Notes under the pieces: model-generated
Told to the model about the DNA's origin: nothing
Database searches by the model: none
The model's input: the letters and a program-made list of their open reading frames with translations, nothing else
Shown here: positions 1 through 7,830 of the stretch, in pieces
Numbering within the stretch: position 1 is the stretch's first letter
Layout: the number at the start of each line of letters is the position of its first letter
Program-made: the position numbers and the translations under genes
DNA from: an uncultured Bacteroidota bacterium
GTDB lineage: Bacteria > Bacteroidota > Bacteroidia > Bacteroidales > P3
Assembly: GCA_902784865.1 (NCBI GenBank)
Contig: CACZWL010000002.1
Location: 1-64,000, forward strand
Direction of reading: 5' to 3'
Length of the DNA: 64,000 nt

Positions 1-35
1 TTTCATATGCAACACAAAAGTAGTCACTTTACCTG

Positions 36-65
36 AGAGTACCAAATTTTTGGTGCTCTTTTTTT
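36..65 (+). terminator. Rho-independent terminator of an upstream gene
   Basis: An 11-bp stem (AGAGTACCAAA at 36-46 pairing with TTTGGTGCTCT at 49-59, one G-T wobble) runs into a T-tract ending near 65. It probably ends a plus-strand gene lying left of the window. No coding sequence is visible in the first 168 bases. Confidence 0.75.
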
Positions 66-106
66 CTACTCAGTGTTGCACTTGTAACTGGAATTTAGGA
101 AGTTGG

Positions 107-140
107 TTTCGCGACGAATGAAAAAAAAGTTGTATCTTTG
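107..140 (+). promoter_or_regulatory. Bacteroidota promoter of mfd
   Basis: A clear -7 box TATCTTTG lies at 133-140, with a weak -33 box TTTC at 107-110 (22-nt spacing). It overlaps an upstream in-frame TTG codon, which argues that translation starts downstream at 169. Confidence 0.6.
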
Positions 141-168
141 CAGTTTCATTTACTGCGAAAAAATCAAG

Positions 169-3100
169 ATGACACTGACAGAATACTACCAAGAGAACGC
201 CGCCGTCGTCGTGCGGTTGGCCGCGCTGCTGGAGGGTCGCGGAGGGCGCCTCCATGTTGACGGCATGGCCGGGTCGCTGCCTGCTGTGGTGGCTGCGGCG
301 CTGGCCGCGGGCAACCCGACGGCTTCGCACCTGCTGATTGCCACTTCGAAAGAGGAGGCCTACTACCTGCAGAACGACCTGCAGGCCCTCCTGGGCACGG
401 AGGACGCCGAGGGTGGCGGGCCTAGGGTGCTCTTGTTCCCGACGTCGTACAGGAAGGCCTACCACTACGGCGACGAGCAGACGGAGAACGCCAACGTGCT
501 GATGCGGAGCGAGGTGGTGAAGACCTTGGGCGGCGGCGAGTCGGCTGTGGTGGTGACCTGGGCCGAGGCGCTGGCCGAGAAGGTGGTGTCGAGTCGGCGG
601 CTGTCGGCGGCGACGCTGCGGTTGGTGCGCGGTGCGCAGTGCGACCTCTGGGAGATTGCCGACAGGCTGCAAGAGCTTGGTTTCGAGAGAGAAGACTTCG
701 TGGTGGAGCCTGGGCAATATGCCATACGTGGCGGCATACTGGACGTGTGGTCGTATGCCTCGGACCTGCCGTACAGGGCGGAGTTCTTCGACGACACGAT
801 AGATTCCATACGGACCTACGACGCGGCTACACAGCTGTCGGTCAAGCAAGTGGATCGCGCCGATGTGGTGCCGGACTTCGGCAAGGATGACGGCGGAAAG
901 GCAAAGGCTGCCAGCGGCGAACCCGGTATGGTGTGCCTGACGGAGTATTTTGCCGAGAGCGATGCCGTGTGGACGCAGAGCCTGATGCACACCTGCGAAG
1001 TGCTGGAGCACCAGCTGGAAGAGACCCGCAAGGCACGCGAGGCACGGCTGGCCGACACGGCGCACCCCATCGCCGGGACGCTGCCAGAGGCCGAAGCCAT
1101 CTGTTGCACGGTGGAGGAATTCCTCCGCAAGCTGCTGGGTTGCAATGTGGTGGAGTATGGCAACAGCCACTACTTCAGCCAGGCCGAACGCGTGGAAGTG
1201 CACAGCGAGCCGCAGCCCGCCTTCAACAAGCAGCTGGACCTCCTGACAGAGAACCTGCAACGCTATGCCGAACAGGGCTACCGCCTGCAGGTCACCGTGT
1301 CGGGTGCGGCACAGGAAAAGCGCCTGCACAAGCTGCTCGACGGCCACCCGTGGCAGGTCGAACTGCTCGACTTCCAGCTGTCGCACGGCTTCATCGACCA
1401 CGATACAAAGGTGCTCCTGTACACTGACCACCAGATATTTGAGCGATACCACAAGTACAGCGTGAAAAGCCTGTCGGCAACGCACGAGGCGATGACGCTG
1501 AAAGAACTGTTCGAGCTGAAGCCAGGCGACTTTGTGACGCACATAGACTACGGCGTCGGACGCTTCAGCGGCCTGGAAAAAGTGACCAACAACGGAAAGA
1601 GCCAGGAACTCATCCGCCTGATATACAAGAATAACGACGTGCTGTACATCAGCATCCACGGCCTGCACAAAATCAGCCGCTATGTAGGCCGAGAAGGCGA
1701 GGCGCCGCAGCTCAACAAGCTGGGCAGCAACACATGGCAGGTGCTCAAGCAGAAGACCAAGCGGCAGGTCAAGGACATAGCGCGCGACCTGATAGCGCTC
1801 TATGCGAAGCGCAAGGCTAGCCGGGGCTACGCCTTCGAGGCCGACGGCGACCTGCAGCAACAGCTCGAAGCCTCGTTCCAGTACGAGGACACGCCCGACC
1901 AGACCAAGGCCACCATTGCCGTCAAGCACGACATGGAAGAGTCGGCACCCATGGACCGCCTCGTCTGTGGCGACGTCGGCTTCGGCAAGACCGAGGTGGC
2001 CATCCGCGCAGCCTTCAAGGCCTGCTGCGACTCGAAGCAGGTGGCTGTCCTCGTCCCCAGCACCATCCTCGCCTACCAGCACTACAACACCTTCAGCGAG
2101 CGCCTCAAAGGTATGCCCGTGCGCGTCGACTACCTCAACCGCTTCCGCACCGCCAAAGAGAAAACCCAGATATATAAAGACGTCGAGTCCGGCAAGATCG
2201 ACATACTCATCGGCACCCACGCCATCACCAACAAGCAGCTGAAATTCAAAGACCTCGGGCTCCTTATCATCGACGAGGAACAGAAGTTCGGCGTCAGCGT
2301 CAAAGAGAAACTCAAGCAGATGAAGGCCAACGTCGACTGTCTGACCCTCACCGCCACCCCCATTCCGCGCACCCTCCAGTTCTCCCTTATGGGCGCACGC
2401 GACCTCAGCGTCATACAGACTCCGCCCCCCAACCGCCAACCCATTGATACCGAGCTCTCTGACTTCAGCGAAGAGCTGATCCGCGACGCCATCATGTACG
2501 AACTCAGCCGCGGCGGGCAGACCTTCTTCATCAGCAACCGCGTCGAGAACCTGCCCGAGATGGCGGGCCTCGTCCAGCGCCTCGTCCCCGACGCCCGCGT
2601 CGCTATGGCCCACGGTCGCATGGAAGGCAAAGAGGCCGAAGAAACCCTCATGCGCTTCCTCGAAGGCGAAATCGACGTCCTCGTGGCGACCTCCATCGTC
2701 GAGAATGGCCTCGATATTCCCAACGCCAACACCATCATTATCAACAACGCACACCAGTTCGGCCTCAGCGACCTCCACCAGATGCGCGGACGCGTAGGCC
2801 GCTCAAACCGCAAAGCTTTCTGCTACCTCCTCATACCCTCTTACCTCACCCTCACCACCGAAGCGCAGCGGCGCCTCAAGGCCATCGAGGAATTCTCCAC
2901 CATCGGCAGCGGCTTCAACATCGCCATGCGCGACCTCGATATCCGCGGCGCCGGCAACATACTCGGCGCCGAACAGAGCGGCTTCATCTCCGAGGTCGGC
3001 TACGACATGTACCACAAAATCCTCAACGAAGCCATCGAGGAACTCAAGGAAAGCGATTTCGCCGACCTCTTCGCCGCCGAGGCCGAAGAAAAGAAAGAAT

Positions 3101-3564
3101 ACGTGCGCGAGTGCACCATCGAGACCGACCTCGAAGTGCTCATACCCGACGAATACGTCACCTCCGTCAGCGAGCGCCTGGTCCTCTACAAGGAGCTGAA
3201 CGAACTGGCCACCGAGGAAGAGCTCGAGGCCTACCGCCGTCGCCTTCAGGACCGCTTCGGCCCCGTGCCCGAACCCACCGACGAACTCATACGCACCATC
3301 ACCTTGCGCCGCAAAGCCAAGGAATTCGGCATCGAGAAGATAGTCATGAAGCAGCAGCGCATGGTGCTCCACCTCGTCGGCAACCCCCAAAGCCCCTTCT
3401 ACCAGAGTGCGGGCTTCACGAAGGTTATCCAGTTCGCACAAGCCCACACCGGCACCGCCCGCCTCAAAGAAACGCCAGAGCGCCTGACGCTTTCGATCGA
3501 AGGGGTCCGGTCGATAACCCAGGCGCTCGCAGTCCTTGCCGAACTGGCAGGCTCGGAAGGGTAG
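169..3564 (+). CDS. mfd: Transcription-repair coupling factor Mfd
   Basis: This DNA translocase removes RNA polymerase stalled at lesions and recruits UvrA/UvrB for nucleotide excision repair. The 1131-residue product has the usual order: an N-terminal UvrB-like region, a CarD-like RNA polymerase interaction domain near residues 450-520 (LKPGDFVTHIDYGVGRF), a superfamily 2 helicase core with Walker A GDVGFGKT near 601 and a DEEQ box near 702, and a C-terminal TRCF domain. The ATG at 169 was chosen because an upstream in-frame TTG at 103 lies ahead of the -7 promoter box at 133-140. Length fits the family (E. coli about 1148). It faces the next gene convergently, 3 bp apart. Confidence 0.97.
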   Translation: MTLTEYYQENAAVVVRLAALLEGRGGRLHVDGMAGSLPAVVAAALAAGNPTASHLLIATSKEEAYYLQNDLQALLGTEDAEGGGPRVLLFPTSYRKAYHYGDEQTENANVLMRSEVVKTLGGGESAVVVTWAEALAEKVVSSRRLSAATLRLVRGAQCDLWEIADRLQELGFEREDFVVEPGQYAIRGGILDVWSYASDLPYRAEFFDDTIDSIRTYDAATQLSVKQVDRADVVPDFGKDDGGKAKAASGEPGMVCLTEYFAESDAVWTQSLMHTCEVLEHQLEETRKAREARLADTAHPIAGTLPEAEAICCTVEEFLRKLLGCNVVEYGNSHYFSQAERVEVHSEPQPAFNKQLDLLTENLQRYAEQGYRLQVTVSGAAQEKRLHKLLDGHPWQVELLDFQLSHGFIDHDTKVLLYTDHQIFERYHKYSVKSLSATHEAMTLKELFELKPGDFVTHIDYGVGRFSGLEKVTNNGKSQELIRLIYKNNDVLYISIHGLHKISRYVGREGEAPQLNKLGSNTWQVLKQKTKRQVKDIARDLIALYAKRKASRGYAFEADGDLQQQLEASFQYEDTPDQTKATIAVKHDMEESAPMDRLVCGDVGFGKTEVAIRAAFKACCDSKQVAVLVPSTILAYQHYNTFSERLKGMPVRVDYLNRFRTAKEKTQIYKDVESGKIDILIGTHAITNKQLKFKDLGLLIIDEEQKFGVSVKEKLKQMKANVDCLTLTATPIPRTLQFSLMGARDLSVIQTPPPNRQPIDTELSDFSEELIRDAIMYELSRGGQTFFISNRVENLPEMAGLVQRLVPDARVAMAHGRMEGKEAEETLMRFLEGEIDVLVATSIVENGLDIPNANTIIINNAHQFGLSDLHQMRGRVGRSNRKAFCYLLIPSYLTLTTEAQRRLKAIEEFSTIGSGFNIAMRDLDIRGAGNILGAEQSGFISEVGYDMYHKILNEAIEELKESDFADLFAAEAEEKKEYVRECTIETDLEVLIPDEYVTSVSERLVLYKELNELATEEELEAYRRRLQDRFGPVPEPTDELIRTITLRRKAKEFGIEKIVMKQQRMVLHLVGNPQSPFYQSAGFTKVIQFAQAHTGTARLKETPERLTLSIEGVRSITQALAVLAELAGSEG

Positions 3565-3567
3565 GGG

Positions 3568-4968
3568 TCAGAGCTGCGCCATGACACCCTGCGCCAGCTC
3601 GTTGGCGCGGGCCTCGTCGGCAGCCTCGCTGTAGATGCGGATGATAGGCTCCGTGTTCGACTTGCGCAGGTGCACCCAGCCGTCGGCGAAGTCGATCTTC
3701 ACACCGTCGATCGTCGACACCTCGCAGCCCGCTTGGCCGCCGTAGAGCGAGGCGACTTTCTGCAGCAGCGCGTCGACATCCATCTCCGGTGTCAGGTCGC
3801 GGCGGTTCTTCGTGATGACATACTCGGGGTAGGTGCGGCGGAGCTGGCTGACAGTGAGGCCCGGCGCGTTCTGGCGACGCTTCGCCAGCAGCGTCAGGAA
3901 GAGGGCCACACCCACCAGGGCGTCGCGCCCGTAGTGCAGCTCGGGGTAGATCACGCCCCCGTTGCCTTCGCCGCCAATCACGGCATGCGTTTCCTTCATC
4001 AGCGTCGTGACATTCACCTCGCCCACCGCAGAGGCTGCATAGCTGCAGCCCGCATACTTGCGCGTCACATCGCGCAACGCACGGCTCGACGAGAGGTTCG
4101 ACACCGTATTCCCGGGCGTGTGCTGCAGCACATAGTCGGCGACAGCCACCAGCGTATACTCCTCGCCGAACATCTGTCCGTCCTCGCACACCAGCGCCAG
4201 GCGGTCCACATCGGGGTCCACCACGATGCCCAGGTCGCAGCCGTTGTCGCGCACACAGTCGCTGATCTGTGTCAGGTTCTGCGGTATCGGCTCCGGATTG
4301 TGGGCGAAATGGCCCGTCGGCTCGCAGTTCAGCTCCACCACCTGCTCCACGCCCAGACGGCGCAGCAGGCGCGGAATGGCCAGGCCGCCCGTGCTGTTGA
4401 CCGCGTCGACAGCCACTTTGAAGTTGGCCTTCTTGATGGCTTCTGCGTCAACCAGTTTCAGTCCGAGCACGCGCTCGATGTGGCGGTCAATCTCGTCGTC
4501 GAGGACCTCCACCTGGCCCAGCTCGTCAACCTCGGCAAACTCCACCTCGTCGCTCTCGGCCAGGCGCAGCACCTCCTTGCCCTCGGCATCGTTGATGAAC
4601 TCGCCCTTCGCATTCAGCAGCTTCAGAGCGTTCCAGTGCTTCGGGTTGTGGCTTGCCGTGATGATGATGCCACCGTCGCAGCCGTGGTCGATCACCGTCA
4701 TCTCCGTCGTCGGAGTGGTCGAGAGGCCGCTCTCCAGCACGTCGACGCCCATGCCCTGCAGCGTCGCCACCACAAGGCGGTCAACCATCGCGCCGCTCAG
4801 GCGCGCATCGCGCCCGACAGCCAGGCGCAGCCGCCGACCGGGGCGCTCGCGCTTCAGGAAAGTGGCAAAAGCCGAAGTGAACTTCACAACGTCAAGGGGG
4901 CTCAGCCCCTCGCCTGCGCGGCCCCCTATGGTGCCGCGTATGCCAGAAATGGACTTGATAAGACTCAT
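3568..4968 (-). CDS. glmM: Phosphoglucosamine mutase / phosphomannomutase family
   Basis: This cytoplasmic enzyme is predicted to interconvert glucosamine-6-phosphate and glucosamine-1-phosphate on the way to UDP-GlcNAc and peptidoglycan. The 466-residue product carries the alpha-D-phosphohexomutase signature: active-site serine 106 in TASHNP, a metal loop DPDVDRL, a sugar-binding GGEGNGG segment, and a phosphate-binding C-terminal motif (KSNTEPIIRIYSEA). The GlmM assignment over phosphomannomutase follows the usual annotation of this Bacteroidales family and is not decided by sequence alone. It is a single gene, convergent with mfd and divergent from rpsP. Confidence 0.9.
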   Translation of the reverse strand: MSLIKSISGIRGTIGGRAGEGLSPLDVVKFTSAFATFLKRERPGRRLRLAVGRDARLSGAMVDRLVVATLQGMGVDVLESGLSTTPTTEMTVIDHGCDGGIIITASHNPKHWNALKLLNAKGEFINDAEGKEVLRLAESDEVEFAEVDELGQVEVLDDEIDRHIERVLGLKLVDAEAIKKANFKVAVDAVNSTGGLAIPRLLRRLGVEQVVELNCEPTGHFAHNPEPIPQNLTQISDCVRDNGCDLGIVVDPDVDRLALVCEDGQMFGEEYTLVAVADYVLQHTPGNTVSNLSSSRALRDVTRKYAGCSYAASAVGEVNVTTLMKETHAVIGGEGNGGVIYPELHYGRDALVGVALFLTLLAKRRQNAPGLTVSQLRRTYPEYVITKNRRDLTPEMDVDALLQKVASLYGGQAGCEVSTIDGVKIDFADGWVHLRKSNTEPIIRIYSEAADEARANELAQGVMAQL

Positions 4969-5193
4969 GTGCTCAATATTATTTGATTAATATATACCCC
5001 CCCCTAACGCCAAAGGAAAGACTTTATTGCATGGAGAGAAGAAAATAATTGCCGGCCGCCAGCCGTCTGGTAGGTGTCTGGCAGGTGAATGCCTTGCCTC
5101 CGGTGCGATTTGGCGTGTTTTGAACAGGTTGCGCTGCAAATGTCAGAAAATCAGCAGTATGTAAAATAATTACTGGTTCTGCCTAAAATAAAT
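4969..5193. other. Divergent intergenic region, glmM/rpsP
   Basis: No open frame of interest. It contains CTGGTAGGTG-type motifs near 5070 that are reverse complements of the CACCTACCAG motifs in the intergenic repeats near 7.2 and 15.6 kb, so it may be a degenerate relative of them. I could not recognise a promoter for the minus-strand gene. Confidence 0.4.
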
Positions 5194-5224
5194 TTTGCCA
5201 GTTCGGGAAAAGGTTGTATCTTTG
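5194..5224 (+). promoter_or_regulatory. Strong consensus promoter of rpsP
   Basis: The -33 box TTTG (5194-5197), a 19-nt spacer and the -7 box TATCTTTG (5217-5224) match the Bacteroidota housekeeping consensus exactly. The upstream AAAATAAATTTTGCCA sequence is identical to that at two other promoters in the window (tRNA-Gln and the acyl-CoA synthetase). Confidence 0.85.
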
Positions 5225-5277
5225 CAGTCTGATTTGAAGAAACAAAAATTTATTAACAATTTAAAAAACAGACAATT

Positions 5278-5841
5278 ATGCCAGCAAGAATTAGACTTCA
5301 GCGCCATGGTAAAAAGAATCAGCCTTTCTACCACATCGTTGTTGCGGATGGTCGTGCACCTCGAGACGGAAAATTTATCGAGAAGCTGGGCACCTACAAC
5401 CCCCTGACCAACCCCGCCACCATCGACCTTAACTTCGACCGCGCCGTCGAATGGGTCAAGTGCGGAGCTCAACCCACTGAGACCGTGCGTCATATCCTCA
5501 GCTACAAAGGTGTGCTGCTGCGCCGCCACCTGCAGATCGGTGTCGAAAAAGGCGCCATCACCCAGGAGACCGCCGACGTGCGCTTCAACGAGTGGCTGCA
5601 GGCCAAAGAGGCTAAAATCAACAACGTGAAGAGCGAGCATGAGAATGCCGCCCGCAACGAGAAGAAAGCCCGCCTCGAGGCCGAGAAGAAAGCCAACGAG
5701 GCCAAGGCCAACGCCATCGCCGCCAAGCGCCAGGCCGCCCTCGAGGCCGAGGCTGCCGCCAAGGCCGAAGCCGCCGCCAGCGAGGACGCCGCCGCCGAGG
5801 CTGAAGCCCCCGCCGAGACCGAAGCTCCCGCCGAGGCCTAA
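5278..5841 (+). CDS. rpsP: 30S ribosomal protein S16, C-terminally extended
   Basis: S16 is an assembly protein of the 30S ribosomal subunit. The first 80 or so residues are canonical (start [13 protein letters not shown], then [27 protein letters not shown]). The protein is 187 residues, more than twice the E. coli length. After about residue 100 it becomes a Lys/Glu/Ala-rich helical, then Ala/Glu/Pro-rich acidic tail. Such tails are common in Bacteroidota S16. It heads a small rpsP-rimM unit, the usual association of S16 with its maturation factor. Confidence 0.97.
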   Translation: MPARIRLQRHGKKNQPFYHIVVADGRAPRDGKFIEKLGTYNPLTNPATIDLNFDRAVEWVKCGAQPTETVRHILSYKGVLLRRHLQIGVEKGAITQETADVRFNEWLQAKEAKINNVKSEHENAARNEKKARLEAEKKANEAKANAIAAKRQAALEAEAAAKAEAAASEDAAAEAEAPAETEAPAEA

Positions 5842-5874
5842 TAGCTCCGGGACTGAAGAAGATTGAAAATGGAG

Positions 5875-5912
5875 AAGTGGAAAGTGGACCCTCGGGGCCC
5901 GACTTTCCACTT
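5875..5912 (+). terminator. Hairpin between rpsP and rimM
   Basis: AAGTGGAAAGT (5875-5885) pairs perfectly with ACTTTCCACTT (5902-5912) around a GC-rich loop. Only a short T-rich stretch follows. It is probably an attenuator that lowers rimM expression relative to rpsP. Confidence 0.5.
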
Positions 5913-5941
5913 TCGTTTATGCACCACAAGGATTACACGAC

Positions 5942-6475
5942 ATGGAAATAAAAGACTGCTACAACCTGGGACGCATCACCAAGGCCTGGGGCTACAAAGG
6001 CCAGGTGGTGATTTTTCTGGACGTGGACACGCCCGAGGACTATGCCGGACTCGACTCGGCTTTCGTCGAGGTGAAGGGCAAACTGATACCCTACTTCTTC
6101 CGCATCGACAGCCTGAACGGTAACAAAGCGGTGATAACCTTCGAAGACCTCGCCGCCGAGCAGGCGCTGGCGCTTGTCGGACACGAACTCTACCTCCCGC
6201 TCACCTTGCTGCCTAAGCTCGAAGGCAACAAGTTCTACTTCCATGAAGTGGTGGGTTTCAGGGTGATAGACGAGCAGTGGGGCGACATCGGCACGCTGCA
6301 GACGGTCATCGACTACCCCGCGCAGGCCCTCTTCCAAGTGATGAAAAACGGCGTCGAGATACTCATCCCGGTCATCGACGAAGTCATAAAGAAGGTCGAC
6401 CGCGAGCAAAAAACACTCTTCATAGCGGCACCTAACGGGCTGATTGATTTGTATCTTGGCGATATCAACAAATAG
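5942..6475 (+). CDS. rimM: 16S rRNA processing protein RimM
   Basis: RimM assists maturation of the 30S head by binding S19 and is needed for efficient 16S rRNA processing. The 177-residue product has an N-terminal RimM beta-barrel (LGRITKAWGYKGQVVI near residues 9-25) and a C-terminal PRC-barrel (VVGFRVIDEQWGDIG and IPVIDEVIKKVD). Length and domain order are normal. It lies 100 bp after rpsP behind a hairpin, and is probably read from the rpsP promoter. Confidence 0.95.
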   Translation: MEIKDCYNLGRITKAWGYKGQVVIFLDVDTPEDYAGLDSAFVEVKGKLIPYFFRIDSLNGNKAVITFEDLAAEQALALVGHELYLPLTLLPKLEGNKFYFHEVVGFRVIDEQWGDIGTLQTVIDYPAQALFQVMKNGVEILIPVIDEVIKKVDREQKTLFIAAPNGLIDLYLGDINK

Positions 6476-6487
6476 TGTTGAAATGTT

Positions 6488-6521
6488 TTTGCCGTCAATA
6501 GCGGAAAAATGCCTACTTTTG
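6488..6521 (+). promoter_or_regulatory. Promoter of the DksA/TraR-family gene
   Basis: The -33 TTTG (6488-6491) and -7 TACTTTTG (6514-6521) are separated by 22 nt, just past the rimM stop. The -7 box sits so close to the ATG at 6534 that the next in-frame ATG at 6549 is a credible start. Confidence 0.6.
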
Positions 6522-6548
6522 TCGCCGAAAACAATGACACAGACCACA

Positions 6549-6950
6549 ATGAAAACACAGAGCGATACCCAGGAAAAGACCCGCTACTCAGAGGCCGAGC
6601 TGCAAGAGTTCAAAGAATTGATATTGAACAAAATAGCCAAGGCAGAGAAAGATCTTGACATGCTGCAGCAGGCCGTAGCCGGAAGCGAGAACGACGTCAG
6701 CGACACCTCGCCCACCTTCAAGTCACTCGAAGAGGGGAGCAACACCCTGCTGAAGGAAGAGAATCAGAAACTTGCCGTGCGCCAGCAGAAGTTCATCCGC
6801 GACCTGAAAGCCGCCCTTGTGCGCATCGAGAACGGCACCTACGGCATCTGCCAGGCCACGGGCAAGCTCATCCCCAAAGAGCGCCTGATGATTGTGCCCC
6901 ACGCCACGATGACCGTCGAAGCCAAAGAGGCCAGCAAGCGCCGCCGTTGA
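6549..6950 (+). CDS. DksA/TraR-family regulator, zinc-finger-less
   Basis: DksA/TraR proteins bind the RNA polymerase secondary channel and modulate transcription, often together with ppGpp. The product (133 residues from 6549, 138 from 6534) has the N-terminal coiled coil (YSEAELQEFKELILNKIAKA) and the C-terminal GTYGICQATGKLIPKERL segment typical of the family. Only one of the four zinc-ligand cysteines remains, as is common in Bacteroidota members. Start choice between 6534 and 6549 is uncertain. It has its own promoter and a terminator after it. Confidence 0.88.
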   Translation: MKTQSDTQEKTRYSEAELQEFKELILNKIAKAEKDLDMLQQAVAGSENDVSDTSPTFKSLEEGSNTLLKEENQKLAVRQQKFIRDLKAALVRIENGTYGICQATGKLIPKERLMIVPHATMTVEAKEASKRRR

Positions 6951-6998
6951 GTCCACAGGAAAGAATTTCACATAACCCATAAACTTTGACAATGCGAA

Positions 6999-7036
6999 GG
7001 ATTCTCCTTTATCAAAAGGGGAGTCCCTTTTTTTCT
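6999..7036 (+). terminator. Terminator after the DksA/TraR-family gene
   Basis: GGATTCTCCTTT pairs with AAAGGGGAGTCC across a TATCA loop, and a T-rich run (CTTTTTTTCTTT) follows. This is a classic intrinsic terminator. Confidence 0.85.
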
Positions 7037-7097
7037 TTCACCCCCTGCAGGAGCCTCCTTTGCAGCAGGGGCGGATGATTAAGAGCCGCAAAAAAGT

Positions 7098-7370
7098 TGC
7101 ACGATGCCGATTTGTTAATAGATGTTAAACGGGGGGACGTTTAACATCTATTAACAAGTCGTTTTTCAGACACTTTTCATATACCTACCATATACCTACC
7201 ATTCACCTACCAGATGGCCTAAAAGACTGAAAAATAGTGTTTTATGTAAAATGTACTGAACTGCAGATGCTTATGGGGGTAAAAAGTCGCGTTTTCCTCC
7301 TTCTGGACCCCTCCGCGTAACTCTTGAAAACAGGTCGCCAACTTTCCTAATAAATGTTAAATTGACGGTT
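7098..7370. repeat. Long intergenic repeat element, copy 1
   Basis: The element begins with an inverted repeat: GATTTGTTAATAGATGTTAA plus AC at 7109-7130, against its complement at 7139-7160 with one mismatch. Direct repeats of ACCTACCA (about 7180-7212), the segment CACCTACCAGATGG, and a terminal block AACTTTCCTAATAAATGTTA near 7340-7361 follow. The same blocks in the same order occur at 15500-15775. It contains no gene. Confidence 0.8.
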
Positions 7371-7475
7371 TTTAAGTAAAATTGCTCCTGTTTTTGAAAA
7401 GTATCGTCGGTGCGCCAGAGGTGCTCTGTTGGGAGTGTGTTTCTGGTGTGTTTTTTCTGTGGGGTAAGATTTTTT

Positions 7476-7506
7476 TTTGCCGTATAATTTTTATTTCGTA
7501 CTTTTG
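7476..7506 (+). promoter_or_regulatory. Promoter of the cobalamin-riboswitch unit
   Basis: The -33 TTTG (7476-7479), 19-nt spacer and -7 TACTTTTG (7499-7506) sit directly ahead of the riboswitch aptamer, so the transcript would begin with it. Confidence 0.8.
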
Positions 7507-7510
7507 CAGC

Positions 7511-7680
7511 CGATTTCGGTCGCCCGAAGGGGCGTGAAAAGGGAAGCCGGTGAGAGTCCGGCGCAGTCCCGCTGCTGTAAGCTCGAGAGTTGAGACCCAA
7601 TGTGTTAAGCCACTGTGTGCCGCCACAGGCGCATGGGAAGGCATGGGTCGGAAGAGCAAGCCAGAAGACCTGCCAAAATC
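7511..7680 (+). ncRNA. Cobalamin (B12) riboswitch
   Basis: The aptamer shows the hallmarks of the family: an opening TTTCGGTCGCCCGAAGGGGC hairpin, the conserved AAAAGGGAAGCCGGTGAGAG and the AGTCCCGCTGCTGTAA block. It ends in a B12 box, GCCAGAAGACCTGCC, at 7660-7674. It lies about 150 nt upstream of the ATG of the giant secreted protein. Adenosylcobalamin or another cobalamin would be expected to repress expression. A GC hairpin near 7730-7750 could belong to the expression platform. Confidence 0.9.
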
Positions 7681-7830
7681 ATTAAAAACGGAATGCTTTT
7701 CGAGGAAAAGGCACCCGCTCGACGAAAAAGTCTGCGCCGCAAGGCGGGACAATTGTCGTTTGTGTGTTTTTCCCCGTTTGGCAAGTGGAAGAAAAAACTA
7801 ACTTAAAAACAACTAAAAACACATTAAACG

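Noticed and set aside
103-168. Upstream TTG start for mfd
   Set aside because: The -7 promoter box at 133-140 lies inside this extension, so it would not be transcribed.
70-2778. 902-codon open frame on the minus strand opposite mfd
   Set aside because: It is a shadow of mfd caused by GC-rich third positions; the composition is not protein-like and mfd is certain.
7098-7370. CRISPR-like array from the repeated ACCTACCA motifs
   Set aside because: The repeats are only 8-12 bp, unevenly spaced, and there are no spacers or cas genes.
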